This document shows, piece after piece, positions 37,374 through 47,038 of a stretch of 64,000 nt of DNA. Both the position numbers and the translations under genes were made by a program. Source of the DNA: Agromyces luteolus (lineage in GTDB: Bacteria; Actinomycetota; Actinomycetes; Actinomycetales; Microbacteriaceae); contig NZ_WODA01000007.1 of assembly GCF_009729855.1 (NCBI RefSeq), positions 1-64,000 of the forward strand, in the 5' to 3' direction. The notes under the pieces are model-generated. The model saw only the letters and a program-made list of their open reading frames with translations, had not been told where the DNA came from and ran no database searches. The stretch's first letter is position 1. The number at the start of each line of letters is the position of its first letter.

Positions 37374-38789
37374 GTGTCGAGGCGACTGCCGTCAACCCCG
37401 CCCAACCTGCCCGGGTTCTCGTTCATCCGGGTCCTCGGTTCGGGCGGGTTCGCCGACGTCTTCCTCTACGAGCAGAACATGCCGCGGCGTCTGGTCGCCG
37501 TGAAGGTCCTCCTCGCCGAAGTCGTCAACGATGAGGTCAGGCAGATGTTCCAGGCCGAGGCGAACCTGATGGCGCAGCTGTCGAGCCATCCGTCGATCCT
37601 CACCGTCTACCAGGCCAGCGTCGCCGCCGACGGGCGGCCGTACCTCGTCATGGAGTACTGCTCCGCGACCCTCGGGCAGCGCTACCGGGCCGTGCAGCTC
37701 CCGCTGGCCGAGGTGCTCTCGATCGGCGTGCGGATCGCGAGCGCCGTCGAGACCGCGCATCGACAGGGCGTGCTGCACCGGGACATCAAGCCGTCCAACA
37801 TCCTGACGACCGCGTACGGCCATCCCGTGCTCTCCGACTTCGGCATCGCCGCGACCCTCGGGCAGGCCGAGGCGAGCGACGCCGTCGGGCTCTCCGTGCC
37901 GTGGTCGGCCCCGGAGGTGCTCCTCGACGAGGTCGCGGGCACGGTCGCGAGCGAGGTCTGGTCGCTCGGCGCGACGGTCTACTCGCTCCTCGCGGGACGC
38001 AGCCCGTTCGAGGTCCCCGGCGGCGACAACGGCACGGTCGCGCTGGTCGGTCGCATCGAGAAGGCGAAGGTGCCGCCGACCGGCCGCCCCGACGTCCCGC
38101 GGAGCCTCGAGGCCGTGCTCTCCCGTGCGATGTCCAAGCGGCCGACCGATCGCCAGGGCAGCGCCCTCGAGTTCATCCGCGACCTGCAGGCGGTCGAGGA
38201 GGAGCTCGCTCTCCCGCAGACCCCGCTCGAGGTCGCCATGGACGACTGGGCGCTCGCCACCGCGGTCGACCTCGACGAACGCACGCGCATCGGCGCCGGC
38301 ACCAGCGTGGCCGCCGCCTCGGGGCGCTCGCGACGGCGCCGGGCCGGAGCATCCGCCCGCCCGATGCCGCGCAGCCTGGACTCGCACTCCCAGGGCTCGC
38401 TGTCGAGCCGCGCCCGCACCACGCCGCCCTCGACCGGACGGCTCATCCTGGGGGTCGCGATCGCCGCCGCCGTCTTCGTCGGGCTCGTCGTCGCGGGACT
38501 CCTGACGGTCGCCGGGAACGCCGGCGACATCCCGGTGGTCGCCGACGTCCGGGCGAGCACCGACGGCGCCACGGTCGAGTTCGCGTGGGACGACCCCGGC
38601 CTCCGGCAGGGGGACGCCTACATCGTCACCGTCCAGGGCGAGTCCTTCGCGCCGCAGCGGGCCGCCGAGTACGCGCTGAGCCTCGACGAGCCGGGCACCG
38701 TCTGCGCCACCGTCACCGTGTGGCGTGACGGCAGGACCGGCGAGCCGAGCGCGGAGCGCTGCACCGAGGTGGACGAGGTGCCGCGATGA
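37374..38789 (+). CDS. Transmembrane Ser/Thr protein kinase with Fn3-like ectodomain
   Basis: A 471-residue Hanks-type kinase. The catalytic domain (about 12-275) has the glycine loop VLGSGGFADVF, VAVKVL (ATP lysine, about 44), HRDIKPSN (about 136-143), SDFGIAA (about 156) and the APE-equivalent WSAPEVLL. A linker rich in Arg and Ser (about 315-350) leads to a single transmembrane helix (about 356-378). The remaining 90 residues are outside the cell, with a beta-sandwich pattern and two cysteines (TVCATV and ERCTEV), resembling one fibronectin type III domain rather than PASTA repeats. Its stop overlaps the giant protein start (ATGA). It likely phosphorylates proteins read by the two FHA proteins. 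Confidence 0.93.
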   Translation: MSRRLPSTPPNLPGFSFIRVLGSGGFADVFLYEQNMPRRLVAVKVLLAEVVNDEVRQMFQAEANLMAQLSSHPSILTVYQASVAADGRPYLVMEYCSATLGQRYRAVQLPLAEVLSIGVRIASAVETAHRQGVLHRDIKPSNILTTAYGHPVLSDFGIAATLGQAEASDAVGLSVPWSAPEVLLDEVAGTVASEVWSLGATVYSLLAGRSPFEVPGGDNGTVALVGRIEKAKVPPTGRPDVPRSLEAVLSRAMSKRPTDRQGSALEFIRDLQAVEEELALPQTPLEVAMDDWALATAVDLDERTRIGAGTSVAAASGRSRRRRAGASARPMPRSLDSHSQGSLSSRARTTPPSTGRLILGVAIAAAVFVGLVVAGLLTVAGNAGDIPVVADVRASTDGATVEFAWDDPGLRQGDAYIVTVQGESFAPQRAAEYALSLDEPGTVCATVTVWRDGRTGEPSAERCTEVDEVPR

Positions 38790-41700
38790 ACCTCCGGACC
38801 CTCTGGGCGCGGCGGCGGTCCGCGATCGTGACCGGTGCCTCGGTCGCGGCGGTGGTCGCGCTCGTGGCCGGGGTCGCCGTGGCATCCGGAGGGTACACGG
38901 CCCAGCGGGTCGACCTCGGGGACGCGTCGGTGTGGGTGCCCAACGACGGACTGCAGACCGTGGGCCGCGCGAACACGGCGGTGCACGAGCTGAACGCGGT
39001 GGTCGACACCGGCGGCACTCGGTCCGAGATCGTCCAGAGCGGCGCGACGGTGCTCGTCCTGGACCGCGACCGGGCGAGCGTGGGGATCGTCGATCCCACC
39101 ACGTCGACCGTCACCGCCACGGTCGCGGTTCCCGGCGAGGCCCGGATCGCGCTCGCCGGCGACCGCGTCGTCGTCACGGCGGGCGGCGACCTCTGGGTCC
39201 GGCCGATCGAGGAGTTCGCGTCGTTCGTCGCGGAGGACGACCCCGAGCTGTCCTTCGGGGCCGGTTCGGTGGTGTCTGTGGACGAGGCGGGACGCATCCT
39301 CGCGTTCACGCCGACCACCGGCGTCGTCTCACGCGTGTCGGCGGCGGATCCCGACCGGACGCAGGCCACCTGGGAGCTCGATCCGCTCGACGACGACGTC
39401 GTGACGCAGATCACGTCGGTCGCCGGCCGATGGGCGATCCTCGACGAGGAGGCGGCGACCGTAACGTTCGAGGGCGGCGCGAGCACGTCCCTCGAGGGAC
39501 TCGCCGATGCCGACGACGACCCGGTGCTCCAGCGGCCCGCCACGACGGGCGACGCCGTGCTGCTGGCGACCCGGCAACGACTGCTGGAACTCCCGTTCGA
39601 CGGTTCGGAGCCCTCGGAGCTGTCGGGCGACCACGGCGGGGAACCGGCCGAACCCGTGGTGCACGCGGACTGCCGCCATGCGGCGTGGGGCGACGGCATC
39701 GCCTGGCGCGAGTGCGACGGCGACGCCGGCTCCGTCGTGCCCCTCATCGGCGCCGAGGGCGCGCTGTCCCCGGACTTCCGGGCCAACGGCGAGACGGTCG
39801 TCCTGAACGACCGGCGGTCGGGCGCGACATGGGCGGCATCCGGCGACTACGGCCTGATCGACAACTGGGACGACCTGCTCGCGATCGAGCGCGACGACGA
39901 GACGGTCGAGCAGAACGATCCGGACGCGACCCCCACGATCGAGAAGGCCCAGGTGGCTCCGGTCGCGCTCGACGACGAGTTCGGCGCCCGGCCCGGACGG
40001 GCCACGCTGCTCCCCGTGCTGCTCAACGACTACGACGCCAACGGGGACGTCCTCGTCGTCTCGGGCGTCGACGGCGACCTGCCCGACGGCGCCCGGCTCG
40101 ACCTGGTCGCCGACCGGCAGCAGGTGCAGCTCACGCTCGGCGAGGCCGCACAGGGCGCGTTCGAGTTCGGCTACACGATCGACGACGGACGCGGCGGCAG
40201 CGCGCGCGCACTCGTGAGCGTCGGCGTCCGGCCGCCCGAGGAGAACGAGGCGCCGCGACAGGTCCGCGAGAGCCGCGCGATGGTCGAGCAGGGCGGGCGC
40301 GTCACGACGGCCGTGCTCGGCGAGTGGGTCGACCCCGACGGCGATCCGGTCTTCCTGCGTCGCGCGGCCGTGGACGCGCCCGACCGCGTCTCGTCGACGG
40401 CCGACGGGGTCGTCGTGTTCGACGAGGCCGGCGAGGGTGCGTCGCGGACGGTGTCGCTCTCCGTCTCGGACGGGCGGGACGATGGCACCGGTGCACTGGT
40501 GGTGGCGGTGCGCGCGCCGGGCGAGGCGCCGCTCATCGCCGAGTCGTTCGTGGCGCTCGCCACCGCCGGGGAGGAGATCGAGCTCGAACCGCTCCGTCAC
40601 GTCCGCGGCGGCACGGGGATGCCGCACCTGAGCGCCGTGCCCTCGAAGCCCGGAGCGGTGATCACGCCCGACTTCGACGCGGGGACGTTCCGCTTCCGGA
40701 CCGACGACGTCCGCACGCACTACCTCGAGTACACCGTGACCGACGAGGGACGCACCGCCACCGGACTCGTCCGGGTCGAGGTGTCGGCTCCGCCGGAGCG
40801 CGACACGACCCCCGTCACCGTGCCGCACACGGCGTTCCTCCGGCTCGAGCAGCCGATGGAGGTGGACGTCCTCGCGTCGGACATCGACCCGACCGGCGGA
40901 CTGCTCATCATCACCGGCCTCGCCGAGGAGGTCGATCCCGCGCTCCGGGTCGAGGTCGTCGAGCATCGCATCCTCCGCGTCACGCTGATGCAGCCGCTCG
41001 CGACCGGCTCCACGACCTTCGACTACCGGGTGAGCAACGGCCTCGCCGACGCCGTGGGCTCGGTCACGGTGGTCGAGGTGCCGAGGCCCGATCGATTCCA
41101 GCCGCCGGTCGCCGTGGCCGACACGGCCTCGGCGCGGACCGGCGACGTCATCGACATCCCCGTCCTCGACAACGACGAGCACCCCGACGGCGACCGGCTC
41201 ACGCTCTCGCCGGATCTCGTCGAGGAGCCCGACGCCGGCCCGCTGTTCACCTCCGGATCACGCCTCCGCTATCACGCACCCGACCGGCCGGGCGAGTTCG
41301 AGGCGGTGTACCGCGTGGAGGGACCCGACGGCCAGTTCGGCACCGCGTCGGTCCGGATCACGGTCCGGGACGCGGATGCCGAGAGCAACTCGCCACCCGT
41401 CCCGCGGACCGCCACGGCGCGCGTCCTCGCAGGGGGCACCGTGCGCATCCCGATCGCGCTCGGCGGAATCGACCCCGACGGCGATTCCGTGCAGCTCATC
41501 GGCCAGGAGTCGAATCCCGAGCGGGGCTCCGTCGTGGATCGGGGCGCGGACTGGCTCGAGTACCACGCCGGCGAGTACTCCGCGGGCACGGACACGTTCG
41601 CCTACACGGTCGTCGACGCCCTGGGGGCTCGTGCGACGGGCACCGTGCGGGTCGGAGTCGCACCCGGACTGGAGGGCGCGCGGCATCCGGTCGCCATCGA

Positions 41701-44650
41701 GGACGAGATCACCGTCCGTCCGGGCCGGACGATCGCCGTCCGCGTGCTCGAGAACGACACCGACCCGGACGGCTCGGCCCTGCGCCTCACGGGCGTCGAG
41801 GCCAACACTCCCGGCACCGTGGTCGAACAGGTCGACGACCTGGTGATCGTCGACGTCCCGAGCGGCCCCGGACTCTACGGCGCCATCTACACGATCTCGA
41901 ACGAGCGCGAGGCGAGCGCCTCGAGCTTCGTGCGCATCACGGCCGACCCCGACGCGCCGCTCAGCAGGCCGGAGGCGGCCGACGTCGTCCTGAGCCTCAC
42001 CGACGTCCTCGACGAGGACGAGGTCGACGTCGACGTGCTGGACGAGGTCTTCATCGCCGATGCGGACGCGGCCGACGCGGACGTCGCGCTGATCCCGGGC
42101 TACTCGGACGGAGCGCGCGTCTCGGGCGGCACGGTGCACGTCGAGGTCCAGGACCGGCGCCGCATCGTGCCCTATTCCGTCGCCCACCCCGACGACCCGG
42201 CCCTGCGCGCCTACGCGTTCATCTGGGTGCCCGGGCGCGACGATGCGCTGCCGCAGCTGCGCCGGGACGCACCGCCGGTCGAGGTGACGACCGGCGAGGA
42301 GGTCGTCCTCGACCTGGAGGACTACGTCGTCGCGGCCTCCGGACGGCCCGTCCGCCTGACCGACGCCGCGACGGTGCGGGCGTCCCATTCCGACGGGAGC
42401 GACCTCGCGGTCGACGCCGACACGGTGCGGTTCCGCAGCGAGGCCGGCTACTTCGGACCGGCGTCGATCTCGTTCACCGTCACCGACGGCGATTCCGCGG
42501 ACGACCCGGAGGGGCGCACCGGCACCATCGTCATCCCCATCGACGTCACCCCGAGGGAGGGGCAGCCGCCGGCGTTCGAGGGCGGGGTCATCGACTTCGA
42601 GCCCGGGCAGGAGAAGGCCATCGACCTCGAACGCCTGACCAGCCTCCCCGGTTCCGACGACGCCGACCTGGAGTACCGCCTCATCGGCGAGCTCCCCGAC
42701 GGATTCGGCGCTGCCCTGGACGGCAGCGAACTGCGGGTCCGCGCGGCGGAGTCGACCCCGCAGGGCACCCGCGCCGGCATCACCGTCGGCGTGACCGCCG
42801 ACGGAGTCGAGGGCACCCCCGGCCGCATCGAGCTGCGCGTCGTCCCGTCCACGCGTCCCGTCGCGCGGCCCGCTCCGGACGTCGCGGTCGCGCCGCGCGG
42901 GCTCACGACCTCGGTCGACGTGCTCGAGAACGACGCCGCGGGCAACCCGTTCCCCGGCACGCCCCTCCGAGTGCTCCGCGTCCGCGGGCTCGGCGCCGAG
43001 AACCTCCCCGCGGGCCTCACCGTCGTGCCCGACGAGGACCGGTCGCGTCTCTCCGTCACGGTCTCGCCCGGTGCGGAGCCGGTGAACACGACGCTCGAGT
43101 ACCAGGTCGCCGACGCCACGAACGACTCGAGTCGCTATGCGTGGGGGACCGTGACGATCTCCGTCCAGGATCGGCCGGATCCCGTCACGGACGCGCGGCT
43201 GACGGCGTTCCGCGACGGCGAGCTCGACGTCGCGTTCGGGGCGGGGGCATCGAACAACTCGCCGATCGAGGCCTATCGGATCAGCCTGCTCGACCCCGAC
43301 GGCGGTGCGGAGCTCGCCGCGACGGAGTGCGCGGCGACCACGTGCACCGTGCCCACGCTCGGAAACGGCCCCGGCGCGGCGGTGATCGTGCGCATGCAGG
43401 CGCGCAACGCGATCGGACTCGGCGACCCGGTCCAGCTCCCGACCCCGGTCTGGTCGGACGTCATCCCCCCGGCCGCGACCGGCCTGCGGGCCGTGCCGCT
43501 CGACGGGCGACTCCGGGTCGAATGGGTTCCCGTGTCCACGGGGACGGGGAGCCCCGTCAGCACCTACGTCGTCTGGATCGCGGGGTCCCCGATCGAGGTC
43601 GTCGCCGACCGGGCCTGCACGGCGTCCGTCTGCTCCGTCGAATCGCAGGGGCTCGCGAACGGCAGTTCGGTCGGCATCACGGTCAGCGCCCGCAACGGGG
43701 CGCTGCCCGCGCTCGCCGCGTGGACCGAGGCGAGCACGACCGGCACGCCGTTCGGCACGCCGATCGCGGGCGGGATCACGGTCGACGCCGATCCCGCGGC
43801 CGGCACGGTCGTCGTGTCCTGGTCGCCATTCGGCGGGAACGGCGATGCGATCGGCGGGTACTTCGTGCAGCGCCTCGTCGAGGGCGAGACCTCGATCCCC
43901 GGGGGAGCGCAGGCCTGCTCGGTGACGAGCCCGGCACCGGGCTCGGTCGTCGCCCCGACCGTCGGCGGCACGGTCGCCGAGATGGTCCGCGTCGGCGCGG
44001 GCGCCTCGAGCGTGCAATTCGGCGGCACGAGCACGGAGTCCGCTCGATACGGCTTCGTCGTCTGGGGTTGGAACCGCGCCGGCTGCGTGTCCACCGAGGT
44101 GGCGACGACCGTGGTCCGCCCGGCGCCCGGCGCGATCTCGAGCGTCCGCAGCGGCATGGACTGGTCGAACCCGGAGACCTGGGACCGCTACATCGACGAC
44201 GTCGACGGCGGAACGAAGCGACTCCAGATCATCGCGGTCGACGCCGCAGGCGCGCGCGTCGGCTCGCCGAAGGACTTCTCGGGCTCCGGATGGCTGCGCC
44301 AGCTCCTGAACCGTCCGTTCGGCGAGACCGCGCGCTTCCAGGTCCGCAGTTGCACGGTCTGGGGCACCTGCGGCCCGTGGTCCGGCACGTTCCCCGGCGA
44401 GGAGTCGCCGACGCTGACCTTCGCCCTCCCGGGCCGCGCGTACGACGACGCCACCTCGACGTGGTCGTGGACCGCCGCACCCGCGAACAACGGCCTTCCG
44501 GCCGCCTTCCGCTGCGGCGTCGACGGCGACCGCGTCGGCCGCACGGCACAGGGTGCGACCTCCTGCCAGGTCAACGGCGCCAAGCCCGGCGACCTCGTCT
44601 GGTTGGATGTTGAGGTCGCGGGCGTCACCGCGAGGTTCGAGTCCCGATGA
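38786..44650 (+). CDS. Giant N-terminally anchored Ig-like/Fn3 repeat protein
   Basis: A 1954-residue protein. A basic start (LRTLWARRR) and one hydrophobic helix (about 13-34) suggest an N-in, C-out membrane anchor. Residues about 40-385 form a beta-rich, possibly propeller-like region. Tandem domains then begin near 390, 487, 581, 676, 773, 869, 968, 1065, 1166, 1262 and 1360, many with the signature PVA..D, a Val/Pro..VL.ND..DPDGD loop and a closing F.YT..D strand pair, as in bacterial tandem Ig-like (cadherin-like) domains with acidic calcium-type loops. At least three Fn3-like domains follow (from about 1464, 1562 and 1663) with paired cysteines. No LPXTG motif or C-terminal helix is present. 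It is probably a surface fibre or scaffold, coupled to the kinase and MoxR genes. Confidence 0.88.
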   Translation: MNLRTLWARRRSAIVTGASVAAVVALVAGVAVASGGYTAQRVDLGDASVWVPNDGLQTVGRANTAVHELNAVVDTGGTRSEIVQSGATVLVLDRDRASVGIVDPTTSTVTATVAVPGEARIALAGDRVVVTAGGDLWVRPIEEFASFVAEDDPELSFGAGSVVSVDEAGRILAFTPTTGVVSRVSAADPDRTQATWELDPLDDDVVTQITSVAGRWAILDEEAATVTFEGGASTSLEGLADADDDPVLQRPATTGDAVLLATRQRLLELPFDGSEPSELSGDHGGEPAEPVVHADCRHAAWGDGIAWRECDGDAGSVVPLIGAEGALSPDFRANGETVVLNDRRSGATWAASGDYGLIDNWDDLLAIERDDETVEQNDPDATPTIEKAQVAPVALDDEFGARPGRATLLPVLLNDYDANGDVLVVSGVDGDLPDGARLDLVADRQQVQLTLGEAAQGAFEFGYTIDDGRGGSARALVSVGVRPPEENEAPRQVRESRAMVEQGGRVTTAVLGEWVDPDGDPVFLRRAAVDAPDRVSSTADGVVVFDEAGEGASRTVSLSVSDGRDDGTGALVVAVRAPGEAPLIAESFVALATAGEEIELEPLRHVRGGTGMPHLSAVPSKPGAVITPDFDAGTFRFRTDDVRTHYLEYTVTDEGRTATGLVRVEVSAPPERDTTPVTVPHTAFLRLEQPMEVDVLASDIDPTGGLLIITGLAEEVDPALRVEVVEHRILRVTLMQPLATGSTTFDYRVSNGLADAVGSVTVVEVPRPDRFQPPVAVADTASARTGDVIDIPVLDNDEHPDGDRLTLSPDLVEEPDAGPLFTSGSRLRYHAPDRPGEFEAVYRVEGPDGQFGTASVRITVRDADAESNSPPVPRTATARVLAGGTVRIPIALGGIDPDGDSVQLIGQESNPERGSVVDRGADWLEYHAGEYSAGTDTFAYTVVDALGARATGTVRVGVAPGLEGARHPVAIEDEITVRPGRTIAVRVLENDTDPDGSALRLTGVEANTPGTVVEQVDDLVIVDVPSGPGLYGAIYTISNEREASASSFVRITADPDAPLSRPEAADVVLSLTDVLDEDEVDVDVLDEVFIADADAADADVALIPGYSDGARVSGGTVHVEVQDRRRIVPYSVAHPDDPALRAYAFIWVPGRDDALPQLRRDAPPVEVTTGEEVVLDLEDYVVAASGRPVRLTDAATVRASHSDGSDLAVDADTVRFRSEAGYFGPASISFTVTDGDSADDPEGRTGTIVIPIDVTPREGQPPAFEGGVIDFEPGQEKAIDLERLTSLPGSDDADLEYRLIGELPDGFGAALDGSELRVRAAESTPQGTRAGITVGVTADGVEGTPGRIELRVVPSTRPVARPAPDVAVAPRGLTTSVDVLENDAAGNPFPGTPLRVLRVRGLGAENLPAGLTVVPDEDRSRLSVTVSPGAEPVNTTLEYQVADATNDSSRYAWGTVTISVQDRPDPVTDARLTAFRDGELDVAFGAGASNNSPIEAYRISLLDPDGGAELAATECAATTCTVPTLGNGPGAAVIVRMQARNAIGLGDPVQLPTPVWSDVIPPAATGLRAVPLDGRLRVEWVPVSTGTGSPVSTYVVWIAGSPIEVVADRACTASVCSVESQGLANGSSVGITVSARNGALPALAAWTEASTTGTPFGTPIAGGITVDADPAAGTVVVSWSPFGGNGDAIGGYFVQRLVEGETSIPGGAQACSVTSPAPGSVVAPTVGGTVAEMVRVGAGASSVQFGGTSTESARYGFVVWGWNRAGCVSTEVATTVVRPAPGAISSVRSGMDWSNPETWDRYIDDVDGGTKRLQIIAVDAAGARVGSPKDFSGSGWLRQLLNRPFGETARFQVRSCTVWGTCGPWSGTFPGEESPTLTFALPGRAYDDATSTWSWTAAPANNGLPAAFRCGVDGDRVGRTAQGATSCQVNGAKPGDLVWLDVEVAGVTARFESR

Positions 44651-44669
44651 ATCCCACGAGGAGCACCGC

Positions 44670-45641
44670 ATGACCATGACCCCCGAGGACGCCACCCGAT
44701 TCGCGTCGAACCTCGACGAGCTCGTGGGAGCGGTCGAGGAGATCCTGCTCGGCAAGAACCGCGTCATCCGCCTCGCCTTCACCGCCCTGCTCAGCGAGGG
44801 CCACCTCCTGCTCGAGGACGTCCCCGGCACGGGCAAGACCTCGCTCGCGCGTGCCATGGCGCAGTCCGTCGCGGGCTCGAGCAACCGCGTGCAGTTCACG
44901 CCCGACCTCCTCCCCGGCGACATCACCGGCGTCTCGGTCTACGACCAGCGGTCGGGCGCCTTCGAGTTCCACCCGGGCCCCGTGTTCGCGAACATCGTGC
45001 TGGCCGACGAGATCAACCGCGCGAGCCCGAAGACCCAGTCGGCGCTGCTCGAGGTGATGGAGGAGGGCCAGGTCACGGTCGACGGGCAGACGCACGTCGT
45101 CGGCCGGCCGTTCATGGTCATCGCGACGCAGAACCCCGTCGAGCAGGCGGGCACGTACCGCCTGCCCGAGGCGCAACTCGACCGGTTCCTCATGCGGACC
45201 TCGATCGGGTATCCCGACCACGCGTCGACGATCCGGATCCTCGAGGGGACCGACCAGCGGGCGCACGACCATCGGGTCGACCCGCGCCTCGACGCCGAGC
45301 AGATCGTCGAGATGGCGGCGCTGGCGCGCACCGTGTACGTGGACCCCACCATCAACGACTACGTGTCGCGGCTGGTCGACGCGACCCGCAGCGCGACCGA
45401 GGTCCGCCTGGGGGTGAGCGTCCGCGGTGCGCTGTCCCTCGTGCGCGCCGCGAAGACCCACGCCGCCGGACGAGGACGGCACTACGTCGTGCCCGACGAC
45501 GTCAAGGCGCTCGCCGAGCCGGTCCTCGCGCACCGGCTGATCCTCGATCCCGAGGCGGAGTTCGACGGCGTGACGGCATCGAACATGATCGCGCAGGTGC
45601 TGATCGAGACGCCGCCGCCATCAGCGAGGCAGGCCGGGTGA
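44670..45641 (+). CDS. MoxR family AAA+ ATPase
   Basis: Cytosolic chaperone-like ATPase of 323 residues. Walker A is EDVPGTGKTSLA (about 48-59), Walker B is IVLADEINRA (about 110-119), sensor 1 is IATQNP (about 153) and the C-terminal lid contains VRLGVSVRGALSLVRAAK (sensor 2 arginine). MoxR proteins usually act with VWA or DUF58 proteins in maturing other complexes. GAGGAG lies 6 nt before the ATG. The gene follows the giant protein by 19 nt and overlaps the DUF58 gene by 4 nt. Confidence 0.95.
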   Translation: MTMTPEDATRFASNLDELVGAVEEILLGKNRVIRLAFTALLSEGHLLLEDVPGTGKTSLARAMAQSVAGSSNRVQFTPDLLPGDITGVSVYDQRSGAFEFHPGPVFANIVLADEINRASPKTQSALLEVMEEGQVTVDGQTHVVGRPFMVIATQNPVEQAGTYRLPEAQLDRFLMRTSIGYPDHASTIRILEGTDQRAHDHRVDPRLDAEQIVEMAALARTVYVDPTINDYVSRLVDATRSATEVRLGVSVRGALSLVRAAKTHAAGRGRHYVVPDDVKALAEPVLAHRLILDPEAEFDGVTASNMIAQVLIETPPPSARQAG

Positions 45642-47038
45642 CCTTCCAGACGCGCACGTCGATCCCCGAGGAGGCTGCGAAGCAGGGCTTCCTCGCCGTG
45701 ACGATCGCGCGCGCGGTCGTCGCGGTCCGGAGCGCGGTGGCCGTCGTCGAGCGATGGACGCGCGCGGGCCGGAGCGTCGTGACGCCCCTCGGGTGGGGCG
45801 TGCTCGCGGCATCCGTCTTCGCCCTCGTCCTCGGGTACGGGTTCGGCTGGCTCGAGCTCGCGCTCATCGGATGGGGGGCCGCGGCCGTGCTCGCGCTCGC
45901 ATCCGCATGGCTGGTCGGACGCGGGGCCGGCGCGATCGAGCTCACGCTCCCCGTGCCGCGCGTGGCCGTCGGGGAGGCCGCCGAGGCGCGTCTCGTCGCG
46001 CGCAACCCCGGGCGGCGGCGGTTCTCGGGCGCGCGGATCGAGGTGCCCGTGGGACGGCGCGTCGTCTCGCGGTTCTTCCCCGCACTGCCTCGCGGCGGGA
46101 CGCTGGACGAACGGGTGCCGATCCCGACCGAACGACGCGGCGTCGTCGAGGTCGGCCCAGTGCGCACCGTGCGCGCCGACCCGGTCGGGCTGATGCGACG
46201 CGAGATCGTGTGGTCCGACGTCCGGATGCTGCACGTGCACCCTCGTACGATCGCGGTGTCCGCCCTCAGCACCGGCTTCCTCCGCGACCTCGAGGGTTCG
46301 CCGACCCGGGACCTCACGGCGAGCGACATCGCGTTCCACGCGCTGCGCGAGTACCAGCCGGGCGACGACCGCCGGTACATCCACTGGAGGAGTTCGGCCA
46401 AGACCGGGACGTTCATGGTCCGCCAGTTCGAGGAGACCCGACGCAGTCGACTGATGGTGCTGCTCGACCTCGCGGCGGACGCCTACGAGGACGAGGAGGA
46501 CTTCGAACTCGCCGTGAGCGTCGCGGCCTCCATCGGCGCTCGCGCGATCCGCGACGCCCGGAGTCTCGCGTTCGTCGTCTCGGGGCGGGACCGCCTCGGC
46601 CGCGAGCCCGACACGCGAGGCGAGGCCGGGTCGCGTCGCGGGCTCGCGAACCCGGCCGCGCTCGGCGGCGTCGGCGCGCCACGACGGCGTCAGCCGGCCA
46701 TCGGCGAACTGCCCACCGCCTCGCGCGACCGGTTGCTCGATGCGCTGTGCCTGGTCGAGGCGGACGACCATGCGTCGGGCCTCGCCGACACGGCGCGTGC
46801 GGCCGCCGAGTCGGTGTCGGGCGTGTCGCTCGCCTTCGTCGTCACGGGCGGCGCGCGCGGCGTCGCCGACCTCCGGCAGGCGGCCTCGCGCCTGCCGCTC
46901 GGGATCGAGGCCGTGGCGGTGCGCTGCTCGGCGGAGGGCGAGGCGACGGCGCGATCGGTCGGCGGACTGTCGGTCTACGGGATCGGCTACCTCGAGGACC
47001 TCACGGCCATGCTCGCGAGGACGGCGTCCGTCGCATGA
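45638..47038 (+). CDS. DUF58 domain-containing membrane protein
   Basis: A 466-residue protein with two transmembrane helices (about 48-68 and 70-90) and a cytosolic remainder. The DUF58 signature is present as LREYQPGDDRRYIHWRSSAK (about 245-264), within a beta-sandwich plus VWA-like fold that often carries a metal site. DUF58 proteins are the standard partner of MoxR ATPases and of transglutaminase-like membrane proteins, which are its two neighbours, each overlapping by 4 nt. The exact function of this trio is not known; envelope protein maturation is the usual suggestion. Confidence 0.92.
   Translation: MTFQTRTSIPEEAAKQGFLAVTIARAVVAVRSAVAVVERWTRAGRSVVTPLGWGVLAASVFALVLGYGFGWLELALIGWGAAAVLALASAWLVGRGAGAIELTLPVPRVAVGEAAEARLVARNPGRRRFSGARIEVPVGRRVVSRFFPALPRGGTLDERVPIPTERRGVVEVGPVRTVRADPVGLMRREIVWSDVRMLHVHPRTIAVSALSTGFLRDLEGSPTRDLTASDIAFHALREYQPGDDRRYIHWRSSAKTGTFMVRQFEETRRSRLMVLLDLAADAYEDEEDFELAVSVAASIGARAIRDARSLAFVVSGRDRLGREPDTRGEAGSRRGLANPAALGGVGAPRRRQPAIGELPTASRDRLLDALCLVEADDHASGLADTARAAAESVSGVSLAFVVTGGARGVADLRQAASRLPLGIEAVAVRCSAEGEATARSVGGLSVYGIGYLEDLTAMLARTASVA

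Noticed and set aside
38725-44613. A second open frame of nearly the same length as the giant protein, on the same strand
   Set aside because: Its translation is dominated by Arg, Gly and Ala with no domain pattern. It is a GC-driven shadow of the Ig-like repeat gene at 38786-44650, which has clear motifs and a coupled start.
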